The notes under the pieces are model-generated. The model worked only from the letters and a program-made list of their open reading frames with translations. It had not been told where the DNA came from and did no database searches. A stretch of 38,894 bases of DNA from Bacillus sp. (in: firmicutes) (GTDB taxonomy: Bacteria > Bacillota > Bacilli > Bacillales > Bacillaceae), in NCBI GenBank assembly GCA_031180405.1, contig JAPSLU010000016.1, forward strand, positions 1 through 38,894, in the 5' to 3' direction. Position numbers and translations under genes: made by a program. Positions 7,321-14,140 of this stretch are shown piece after piece (the first letter of the stretch is position 1; each line of letters starts with the position of its first letter).

Positions 7321-8721
7321 ATGGATTGGAAAAATGAAGTCGAAAAAAGAAAAGAAGATATCATAAAAGATACACAAGCATTTTTGAAAATAAAAAGTGT
7401 ACTAGATGAGGAATCACAAACACACAATGCACCCTTTGGAGTAGGAATTAATGAAGCCTTTTTACATTTGCTTGAGCTCGGTGAGACTGCTGGATTTACG
7501 GTTAAGAATGTGGATGGGTATGGAGGTCACATTGAATTACCGGGTACCGGTGATGAGATAGTAGGAATATTATGCCATGTTGACGTTGTACCTGAAGGTG
7601 ATGGATGGACAAGTGATCCTTACAAAGCCGAGATTCGTGATGGTAAAATCTTTGCGCGTGGAGCTATGGATGATAAAGGGCCAACAATAGCTGCTTTCTA
7701 CGCAATGAAAATCGTAAAAGATCTTAAATTGCCATTGGAAAAAAATGTTCGAATGATCATTGGGACAGATGAGGAGAGCGAATGGCGATGTGTAGATCAT
7801 TATTTTAAGCATGAAAAAATGCCTGAACTAGGCTTTGCACCTGATGCTGATTTTCCGATTATCCACGCTGAAAAGGGAATTATTGATTTAACAATCAAAC
7901 AAAAGGTACTATCGGACAAAAATAATCAATCCAGCCTTATTCTATCATCGTTTCAAGCGGGTCGAAGATATAATATGGTCCCTGATTTTGCAGAAGCAAC
8001 ACTAATAGGTGAGAAACAATTATTAGAATTGAAAGAAATTTTTGGAGACTTTCTAGAGAAAAACCAAATAAAAGGTCAGTTTGAAATTGAAAATCAAACA
8101 GCGAAATTTTCAATTGAGGGTGTTTCTGCACATGCTATGGAGCCAAATAACGGAAAAAACGCAGGAATCATGTTAGCTGGATTTCTACATAAGCTTGAGC
8201 TTGACCAAAAAGCTCGTCATTATATAAATACGATTATTGAAAATTTTGAAGGGGACACACGTGGCAATAAGCTAAATATTGCCTTTCGAGATGATATTAG
8301 TGGTGAGCTAACTTTAAATCTTGGCATTATCTCTTATCAAGAAGATCAACCTGGTCAGTTAGGCATAAATATTCGTTACCCTGTAACAGGAAATTCAGAG
8401 CCTATAAAAGAAAGCCTAGCAAATATTAATGGATTTGAATTGCATTCATTTGGCGATTCAAAACCACATCATGTTGAAAAAAATCATCCACTCATTCAAA
8501 CTCTTCAAAAAGTATATGAACAACAAACTGGGGAAAAGGCTGATTTAATTGCAATAGGTGGAGGCACATATGCAAGATCGTTAGAGAACGGAGTTGCTTT
8601 TGGTCCTTTATTCCCTGGTCGACCAGATGTTGCCCATCAGAAGGATGAATATATTCATATTAAAGATCTTTTAAAGGCAACAGCCATTTACGCGCAAGCG
8701 ATATATGAGTTAGCCAAGTAA
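7321..8721 (+). CDS. pepV: Dipeptidase PepV (M20)
   Basis: A 466-residue zinc metallopeptidase of the M20 family that splits dipeptides, including ones with unusual residues, in the cytoplasm. Visible active-site elements: H86 and D88 in LCHVDVVPEG, D117 in GAMDDKGP (bridging ligand), the E151/E152 pair in GTDEESEW (general base and ligand), D175-region FAPDADFP, and the C-terminal GGGTYARS with the last histidine in PDVAHQKDEYIH. AGGAGG lies upstream of the ATG. It corresponds to B. subtilis YtjP. It is divergent from pbuO and monocistronic, with its own terminator. The length fits the PepV subfamily. Confidence 0.93.
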   Translation: MDWKNEVEKRKEDIIKDTQAFLKIKSVLDEESQTHNAPFGVGINEAFLHLLELGETAGFTVKNVDGYGGHIELPGTGDEIVGILCHVDVVPEGDGWTSDPYKAEIRDGKIFARGAMDDKGPTIAAFYAMKIVKDLKLPLEKNVRMIIGTDEESEWRCVDHYFKHEKMPELGFAPDADFPIIHAEKGIIDLTIKQKVLSDKNNQSSLILSSFQAGRRYNMVPDFAEATLIGEKQLLELKEIFGDFLEKNQIKGQFEIENQTAKFSIEGVSAHAMEPNNGKNAGIMLAGFLHKLELDQKARHYINTIIENFEGDTRGNKLNIAFRDDISGELTLNLGIISYQEDQPGQLGINIRYPVTGNSEPIKESLANINGFELHSFGDSKPHHVEKNHPLIQTLQKVYEQQTGEKADLIAIGGGTYARSLENGVAFGPLFPGRPDVAHQKDEYIHIKDLLKATAIYAQAIYELAK

Positions 8722-8780
8722 TAAGCTTATTTGATACCAAAAAAGATGACTTTAGCAATTTCACTTTGTCTACACACTGA

Positions 8781-8807
8781 GATGACTTTTTTCGAGTCAT
8801 CTTTTTT
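8781..8807 (+). terminator. Terminator after pepV
   Basis: GATGACT and AGTCATC pair around a T-rich loop and are followed by six T. The sequence AAAAAAGATGACT also occurs 40 bases upstream (near 8741), so a longer alternative stem with AGTCATCTTTTTT is possible. Confidence 0.8.
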
Positions 8808-8830
8808 CTACTATCAGAAATAATTTATTT

Positions 8831-9045
8831 ACTTAGTTTTGGGGTGTCTAGCTCCAGGCGCCTTGCTCTCTTCTTATTTCAAAGGTGATTATTGGATAAG
8901 TGCGCGACAGCCAGCACCCGCAGTCTTACTTTTTGCACAAAAGTAAGATGTCTAGCCCCTCGTGGTCAAAAGCCAATATGGGAATTGAAGGCAAAGAACG
9001 CCTTCTATTCCATATCGTCTTATTTCCCGAGACTGACCAAGTTCA
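8831..9045 (+). repeat. Structured intergenic repeat, long copy R2
   Basis: It starts ACTTAGTTTTGGGG, then GTCTAGCTCCAGGCGCC. Two hairpins follow. One is CTTACTTTT (8925-8933) with AAAAGTAAG (8939-8947). The other has AAGGC (8988-8992) and GCCTT (9000-9004) around the loop AAAGAAC, with ATATGG/CCATAT outside. Relative to R1 the inner stem has changed on both sides (AAGAC/GTCTT to AAGGC/GCCTT) while the loop is identical. The right end GACTGACCAAG matches R1. It fills almost all of the gap between the pepV terminator and the end of ytkP. Confidence 0.72.
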
Positions 9046-9051
9046 AAAGTG

Positions 9052-9981
9052 TTAGAAATCAAAAACATCACTAGATAAATAGCGTTCTCCTGTATCACAA
9101 GTAATACAAACAACTACATCTTCAGGTGTTAGCCGTTTGGCTACTTCAATAGCAGCAAAGCATGCTGCACCTGAAGAAGGACCAACTAATATTCCCTCTT
9201 CACGAGCTAGCCTTCTTGTAATTTCATATGCTTGTTCGTCTTTAATTTTAAAGATTTCATCATAAACTTGTTGGTTTAGTATAGGTGGAATAAATCCAGG
9301 GCTTGTCCCAACTAACTTATGGTTTCCAGGTTTACCACCAGAGAGGACAGGTGATCCTGCTGGCTCGACTACATGCACAGTTAAGTTTTTATAATGATCC
9401 TTTAATGCCTCCCCTGTACCCGTAATCGTTCCACCAGTTCCAGCAGTGGCTACAAAGGCTGAAAGAGGCTTGCCAATCTCATCAAGGGCTTCGATAATTT
9501 CCTTTGCAGTCGTATGTCTATGTGCATTAGGATTAGCTGGGTTATTAAATTGCATCGGTATAAATGAGTTTGGTATTTTTTCAGCTAATTGTTCAGCTTT
9601 CTTTATCGAGCCAGGCATTCTTTCGGCTCCAGGTGTTAAGATAACCTCTGCGCCATATGCTTTTAATAAATTTATCCGTTCTTTTGTCATCGTATCAGGC
9701 ATGACAAGTATTGCTCTGTAGCCACGAGCTGCTGCATTCATGGCAATTCCAATTCCTGTATTACCGCTAGTCGGCTCAATAATGGTTGAGTTAGGTTTTA
9801 AAAAACCTTGTTTTTCAGCTTCAATAATCATGTTAAAAGCAGCACGGTCTTTAACACTACCACTTGGATTGAAGTATTCCAATTTTAAATAGATCGTTGC
9901 ACTACCCTTTGGATTCACTTTATTTAATTTTACCAAAGGGGTGTTTCCTATAAGATCTGATATATTATCGACAACCTTCAT
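9052..9981 (-). CDS. ytkP: Cysteine synthase-like enzyme YtkP
   Basis: A 309-residue PLP enzyme of the O-acetylserine sulfhydrylase/cystathionine beta-synthase fold. The PLP lysine is K44 in GSVKDRAAF; the substrate loop is PTSGNTGIG; the phosphate-binding glycine loop is TAGTGGTITGTG; the C-terminal GPSSGAA and TCDTGERYLS are also standard. I take the ATG at 9981 (MKVVDNISDL) with AAAGGA ten bases upstream; a GTG at 9990 would leave no room for a ribosome site. It stands alone between two promoters. Bacillus has CysK elsewhere, so this is the paralogue YtkP, whose exact substrate (O-acetylserine, O-phosphoserine or other) cannot be read here. Confidence 0.9.
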   Translation of the reverse strand: MKVVDNISDLIGNTPLVKLNKVNPKGSATIYLKLEYFNPSGSVKDRAAFNMIIEAEKQGFLKPNSTIIEPTSGNTGIGIAMNAAARGYRAILVMPDTMTKERINLLKAYGAEVILTPGAERMPGSIKKAEQLAEKIPNSFIPMQFNNPANPNAHRHTTAKEIIEALDEIGKPLSAFVATAGTGGTITGTGEALKDHYKNLTVHVVEPAGSPVLSGGKPGNHKLVGTSPGFIPPILNQQVYDEIFKIKDEQAYEITRRLAREEGILVGPSSGAACFAAIEVAKRLTPEDVVVCITCDTGERYLSSDVFDF

Positions 9982-10181
9982 TGATGTCACATCCTTTTAA
10001 AGTACGTATCTGAGTTATGCATAAGGAACTTAATATAAAATTATATCAGTATCTAAATAAATTTAAAAATAATAGGGTATATAAAAGGAATGCGTCCAAT
10101 TATCTTTTAAAGGGTGACAATGTGGGATAATATAGATTAGTGAGTTTCTTTGTTGGAATAAAATACAACCTGGAGGTAGCT

Positions 10182-10748
10182 ATGAAAACACATCATTTTC
10201 TTGCTGTACCGATAGATGAAAAAAATAGAGCAATTATTCATAAATGGATTGTATCTAATAAAGATAAATACCCCTTTAAATCCTGGGTACATCCGGAGGA
10301 TTATCATATTACACTTGCCTTTTTAGGTAATGTGGGTCCTAGCAGCAAATTAGTAGAATTAGTTAAAAATGTGGGAGAAGTAGTGGAACATATTAAGCAA
10401 TTTGAGATTTCACTAAAAGGAATTGAAATATTTGGAAAGTTGGAATCGCCGAGGATTTTTTGGGCCGGAGTGGAAAATTCCCCTTCACTTCACCAACTGC
10501 AAGAACAAGTTGTAAATGCTTGTGAAAAGGTAGGGTTTCAGCTTGATCGAAAACCATTTCGTCCTCATATTACTATGGCAAGGAAGTGGAAATCCGAGGA
10601 ATCATTTTTAAAATCTCCTGAACTAGATAATGTTTTTGATGATGAAGCTTCTCCAATACTTGTTAATAAGATACACTTATATCAAACACATCTTGACCGA
10701 ATTCCAAAGTATGAAGCAGTAAACGTCTTTCCTTTATTTCGTTCATAA
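10182..10748 (+). CDS. thpR: RNA 2',3'-cyclic phosphodiesterase ThpR (YtlP)
   Basis: A 188-residue 2H phosphoesterase. The two HxTx motifs that give the superfamily its name are HITL (residues 42-45) and HITM (129-132), each on one lobe, and the length is normal. Members open 2',3'-cyclic phosphates on RNA ends and in vitro can join tRNA halves by 2'-5' links. The start is the ATG at 10182, preceded by CTGGAGGTAGCT; the longer frame from 10140 has no ribosome site. The orthologue in B. subtilis is YtlP. The lrgA-like gene begins 22 bases downstream, so the three genes may share a transcript. Confidence 0.9.
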   Translation: MKTHHFLAVPIDEKNRAIIHKWIVSNKDKYPFKSWVHPEDYHITLAFLGNVGPSSKLVELVKNVGEVVEHIKQFEISLKGIEIFGKLESPRIFWAGVENSPSLHQLQEQVVNACEKVGFQLDRKPFRPHITMARKWKSEESFLKSPELDNVFDDEASPILVNKIHLYQTHLDRIPKYEAVNVFPLFRS

Positions 10749-10770
10749 CATATAGATTGGGGGGGAGATA

Positions 10771-11157
10771 GTGAAGTATCTTCAATTAATTCTGCAAATA
10801 GGTTGTTTGTATGTCATCTTTATAATTGGAGAATCGATTAAGAATATGACTCATATACCGATACCCGGAAGTATTATCGGTATGATGATTTTATTTGTGG
10901 GGCTAGCTTTTAATCTTATAAAAAGAGATTGGCTTTCAATAGGAAGTTCGTTCCTCCTGAAAAACCTACCCATTCTCTTTGTTCCTGCCACGGTAGGTGT
11001 GATAGATTACCTCGATTTATTTAAAGGGCTTGGACTTATTAGTATAATAATCTCTTTTGTTAGTACAATGGTTGTTTTAATCACATCAGCTATAGTAAGT
11101 GACAGAATGTTACAAAGAGGGAAAGATATGAGGAAGAGTGAGGAGTTACATTTATGA
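10771..11157 (+). CDS. LrgA/CidA-family holin-like membrane protein
   Basis: A 128-residue protein with four predicted membrane helices and the family signature HIPIPGSIIGMMILF after helix one; the tail (MLQRGKDMRKSEE) is charged. CidA and LrgA proteins are holin-like and modulate murein hydrolase activity, cell lysis or export of small metabolites such as pyruvate. A strong GGGGGGAG precedes the GTG start. The stop overlaps the next gene's ATG (ATGA), so the two are translated together. Sequence alone does not separate CidA from LrgA. This pair is not part of the B. subtilis order here, so it is an insertion relative to that genome. Confidence 0.88.
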   Translation: MKYLQLILQIGCLYVIFIIGESIKNMTHIPIPGSIIGMMILFVGLAFNLIKRDWLSIGSSFLLKNLPILFVPATVGVIDYLDLFKGLGLISIIISFVSTMVVLITSAIVSDRMLQRGKDMRKSEELHL

Positions 11158-11837
11158 ATTTATTCATTACATTAGTATTCATTATGCTAACAATTTTCAC
11201 TTTTAGCTTTATGAAAAAACTCTATAATCGCTTTACATATCCTCTACTTGTTCCAATTTTTACTTCAAGCCTTTTCATTGTCTGTTTTCTATTCCTTTTT
11301 AAAGTACCTTATGACACGTATATGAGTGGAGGGAAATGGATTGCTCAACTTTTAGGACCAGCTGTTGTTGCATTAGCAATCCCGTTATTTGATCATCGTG
11401 AAGTTCTTAAGAAAAATCTAGGAAGTATCTTGTTAAGTGTATTTGTGGGAGCAATTGTTGGGATCTGTAGTGGATTATTTTTAGGTTTACTGTTCCGATT
11501 AAATGAGGAATTAATATTTTCGCTAGCTCCAAAATCGGTTACAACACCAATTGCTATGGATATAAGCGAAATGAGTGGAGGATCGGCTACTCTAGCTGCA
11601 GTTTATGTAATGATTGCAGGAATATCAGGGGCAATGTTTGGTCCGTATTTATTAAGTTTTTTTAATATTCAACATCCGATCTCCAAAGGGATTGGTTTTG
11701 GAACAGCCTCACACGGTATTGGAACAGCAAGGGCACTGGAAATCGGAAGTGTAGAGGGAGCGATAAGCTCTATTTCAATGACTTTAAGTGCAATAATGAC
11801 CAGCATCTTTTGCCCACTTATTTTATCTTTTATTTAG
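11154..11837 (+). CDS. LrgB/CidB-family membrane protein
   Basis: A 227-residue protein with about seven hydrophobic segments and the LrgB signature regions LLGPAVVALAIPL, APKSVTTPIAMDIS and GTASHGIGTARALE, all intact. It pairs with the LrgA-like protein through a 4-base overlap. The odd point is its end: the stop TAG at 11835-11837 uses the first base of a MITE as its G. Removing the element and one copy of the duplication gives TAA at the same codon, so the protein is unchanged by the insertion. The native terminator is probably the hairpin at 12053, now 216 bases away from the stop. Confidence 0.9.
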   Translation: MNLFITLVFIMLTIFTFSFMKKLYNRFTYPLLVPIFTSSLFIVCFLFLFKVPYDTYMSGGKWIAQLLGPAVVALAIPLFDHREVLKKNLGSILLSVFVGAIVGICSGLFLGLLFRLNEELIFSLAPKSVTTPIAMDISEMSGGSATLAAVYVMIAGISGAMFGPYLLSFFNIQHPISKGIGFGTASHGIGTARALEIGSVEGAISSISMTLSAIMTSIFCPLILSFI

Positions 11838-11998
11838 GCTATTTCCGTAAACTTTGTTGTTATTAATAACTTGAAGGAAACAGCACTATATAAAGTCTAG
11901 TGGCATCTTTTCTTCTTAGAATCGTACCTTTTATACGATAAAAACACTGTTTTTAACATAATATTAGGTAAATAGCAACAATCTTACAGATAAGAGCC
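11837..11998 (+). mobile_element. MITE-like element, copy B (at the lrgB stop codon)
   Basis: A 162-bp element, GGCT to AGCC, colinear with copy A at 2006 (shared core AACAGCACTATATAA, then GTGGCATCTTTTCTTCTT). The left flank is TTTATTTA (11829-11836); the right flank is CCTATTTA (11999-12006): an 8-bp duplication with two changes. The internal hairpin is perfect, ATCGTA (11921-11926) with TACGAT (11934-11939) and loop CCTTTTA; two of its pairs differ from copy A with pairing kept. Confidence 0.8.
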
Positions 11999-12052
11999 CC
12001 TATTTAATAGCAAGGCACTTTTCAAAACGATGTTGGTTTATAAGATGTACAT

Positions 12053-12091
12053 AATCAACCCTGAAAAATGGTGGTTGGATTGAGCTTTTTT
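12053..12091 (+). terminator. Probable terminator of the lrgAB-like transcript
   Basis: AATCAACC (12053-12060) pairs with GGTTGGATT (12073-12081) with one bulge; GAGCTTTTTT follows. The next gene begins 100 bases downstream. Confidence 0.55.
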
Positions 12092-12194
12092 AGCGGAAAT
12101 CAAAACACCCGTTCATACTAATCTCAAAAGCAACTAAGTTTGCAGAAACAGCCAATACAAAAATCTAGTCATATATTTAGGAGTTGATAAACAT

Positions 12195-13148
12195 TTGGCG
12201 CAAATTATTAAACTTTATGACTACATCTCACGGTATGAAATAGATGTTTATCGGTATCCTAGTCAATTTATACGCTTAAAACGACTGCAGTGGGAAAAAA
12301 TCACGCAAGCATGGGAAAATAACATGTTTCATACAATGATGAAGGTAAGTGAACAAACAATCACTAAACAAGAAGAAACAAAAAGAAGATTCTTCGATAA
12401 AATAATAAATAGATTTTCCAAAGAAGAGGAACAACCAAAGGAAGTTAAACCATTAATTAGTGATTCAGTTCTAGATGATGATGAGTTACAATTTGAATTT
12501 ACAACAATCCCTAGAACTGAGGAAGATTTAAAGCATTTATTTTTAGATTATATCTTTCGGTTCCAAATTCGCTGGGCTAGTTCAACAATTCGTGAGAAAT
12601 CTTCTGTTGATAAATCGATCTACAGAGATCAATTATTACCATATTTTGCAAAACGCTTCCCGGATCAGTATCTATTACTTTATCGTCCCGTTTTCAAGCT
12701 GAAAAATGCACCTGTAGAACTTGATATTATTCTGATCGGAACAGCAGAGGTATATTGCATTACATTCGTAGAACAACAAAATGATACAGTATTTATTGGA
12801 TCAAAAGAGAAGTTTTGGACAATGCGTAAGGGCGAGGATCGGAAAAAAATTCTCAATCCATTACTAAGCTTAAATCGAACTAGTACAGTTGTTCAAAAGC
12901 TTATCACTTCTAACCAGATCGATCTTACCGTAAAAAAACTAGTCATCAGTAGAAATGGGTATATAGACTATCCTTTTGCCCCATATGACATTACGATTCT
13001 TGATAAACGAAAATATGACGAATGGTTTCAACGTCTAAGACAAACCTCAGCTCCTTTAAAACACACTCAATTAAAAGGGGCACAAGTTCTTTTGTCTCAT
13101 TGCTTAACGAATTCTTACTATCGTAAGGAATGGAATGAGACAACGTAG
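12195..13148 (+). CDS. ytlQ: NERD-domain protein YtlQ
   Basis: A 317-residue soluble protein. The N-terminal 110 residues are charged (IIKLYDYISRYEIDVYRYPS at the start, then a lysine/glutamate-rich linker). The C-terminal half, from about residue 125, resembles the nuclease-related domain: APVELDIILIGTAEVYCITF, then GSKEKFWTMRKG and LNPLLSLNRTSTVVQKLI, the usual NERD ending. I infer YtlQ from the neighbours (thpR/ytlP before it, ytlR remains after it). The start is a TTG with AGGAG ten bases upstream. The function is unknown; NERD domains are thought to act on nucleic acid, but no catalytic role is shown for this branch. A small terminator follows. Confidence 0.8.
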   Translation: MAQIIKLYDYISRYEIDVYRYPSQFIRLKRLQWEKITQAWENNMFHTMMKVSEQTITKQEETKRRFFDKIINRFSKEEEQPKEVKPLISDSVLDDDELQFEFTTIPRTEEDLKHLFLDYIFRFQIRWASSTIREKSSVDKSIYRDQLLPYFAKRFPDQYLLLYRPVFKLKNAPVELDIILIGTAEVYCITFVEQQNDTVFIGSKEKFWTMRKGEDRKKILNPLLSLNRTSTVVQKLITSNQIDLTVKKLVISRNGYIDYPFAPYDITILDKRKYDEWFQRLRQTSAPLKHTQLKGAQVLLSHCLTNSYYRKEWNETT

Positions 13149-13194
13149 AGGAAAAGAAATGATTGCTAACACAAAGACGTCTGAAATGTTAAAT

Positions 13195-13223
13195 GGACAA
13201 GATAATAAGATTTTGTCCTTTTT
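13195..13223 (+). terminator. Terminator after ytlQ
   Basis: GGACAA (13195-13200) and TTGTCC (13213-13218) form a 6-bp stem followed by five T. Confidence 0.6.
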
Positions 13224-13228
13224 ATCGT

Positions 13229-13314
13229 TTCTTAGAAATTTATAAAAATTCTTTGAACTATTCAATTGCGTCTTATGCTTGTCAGGTCTGTTTAAGGAGG
13301 TTGTGCTTTTGTTC
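13229..13314 (+). repeat. Deleted copy of the structured intergenic repeat (R6)
   Basis: The left end (CTTAGAAATTTATAAAAATT, then CTTTGAACTATT) and right end (TTATGCTTGTCAGG, then GTGCTTTTGTTC) match R1 and R3, but the centre with its hairpins is gone. A MITE copy follows it directly, with TTTTTTAA between. Confidence 0.6.
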
Positions 13315-13322
13315 TTTTTTAA

Positions 13323-13467
13323 GGCTCTTTTCTGGAAGTTCTAATTATCTAAATGAAAACAGTGTTTATGATATAAGGTACTATTCTATGAAGAAAAGAT
13401 GCTAATCGACTTGATCAGGGCGGTTTCCTTCAAAAACTTATAGTAACAAAGTTTACGAAAAAAAGCC
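13323..13467 (-). mobile_element. MITE-like element, copy C (inverted, degraded)
   Basis: A 145-bp inverted relative of copies A and B: it begins GGCTCTTTTCTG, contains AAAACAGTG and GAAGAAAAGATGC, and ends GTTTACGAAAAAAAGCC. TTTTTTAA lies just left of it, as with copy A, but the right flank CATTGATT does not match, and the internal hairpin is damaged. It is probably the oldest copy of the three. Confidence 0.7.
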
Positions 13468-13493
13468 CATTGATTTGTATGAAATGATTGGAC

Positions 13494-13694
13494 ATGAACA
13501 CATACACAAACAAGGACATAAACTATAATGAAGATGGAGTTTTGAGGGATATTGTAAACGATTTAAGAGAGTTTAGCGTGGTAAAGTGATTTTACTCTAA
13601 GCAGGTACTAGGAAATGATAAGCCATTCAGAGCTTATCAACTTGCAGAAAAGGTACGAAGAGAAATTTTATCAATATCCTTGGCCTTTGATTAG
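13494..13694 (+). pseudogene. Unassigned degenerate reading frame
   Basis: One frame from an ATG at 13494 to a TAG at 13692-13694 is interrupted only by a TGA at 13587. It reads plausibly as protein (NEDGVLRDIVNDLREFSVV, then FYSKQVLGN and RAYQLAEKVRREILSIS). There is no good ribosome site. It may be the decayed N-terminal part of the lipid kinase that follows (the position of AYQLAEKV is suggestive), or another gene remnant. I do not recognise it with confidence. Confidence 0.35.
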
Positions 13695-13739
13695 TATCAA
13701 AGGTGTATAACAAGAAAATATGATCTGTAAATAACTTTA

Positions 13740-14109
13740 TTAAGGCATGTAGGGTTTATGACAAGCTTTATAAAGGTATTATGTAATTATTAACCATTTT
13801 CCTAAACAATTAAGGTGGATAATAAACAGGTTCTTCGTTAGGGAAAATGGAAAGTGCTTCACATGCAAAGTCCAATGAGATGTTAGATATTACAATTGTT
13901 AAGAATGGAACGAGCTTACAATTGGTTATTTTACTTCTATTTAATCAAATAAATCATAGTGTCAAACAAGATAGTCTGATTCAATTCACATGAGAGAAAG
14001 TATCAATCAACACCAGAAATACACAAGAATTTGCAGCTGAAAGAGGATAGTTGGAGAAAGTCCAGTAACAGTGTTGGTGAAAAAGTCTCAAAGTGAATTA
14101 TTATTATAA
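13740..14109 (+). pseudogene. ytlR: Remnant of a YtlR-type diacylglycerol/lipid kinase
   Basis: Pieces of the C-terminal half of a DAGK-family lipid kinase can be read across frames. TTT ATA AAG at 13767 opens FIKVLCNY-stop-PFS-stop-TIKVDNKQVLR; then KSNEMLDITIVKNGTSLQLV (ordinary kinases have an N/S-D-G-x-L/F-D-x-T/M-I-V motif there); then SINTRNTQEFAAERG; and finally VGESPVTVLVKKS ending at TAA 14107-14109, which matches the usual DGE-x-x-G-x-x-P-V end. At least four stops or shifts separate them. In B. subtilis ytlR follows ytlQ, which supports the identity. Two repeat elements lie at its 5' side. The gene is certainly dead. Confidence 0.7.
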
Positions 14110-14140
14110 ATAAAAAAACTCTCATATGGGGGTGCTCATT

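Noticed and set aside
5645-9045. CRISPR-like repeats
   Set aside because: The repeats are 150-200 bp, kilobases apart and between genes, with no regular spacers and no cas genes.
13193-13405. A 70-residue forward ORF
   Set aside because: It lies across the ytlQ terminator, repeat R6 and MITE copy C; its composition is repeat-derived and no ribosome site fits.
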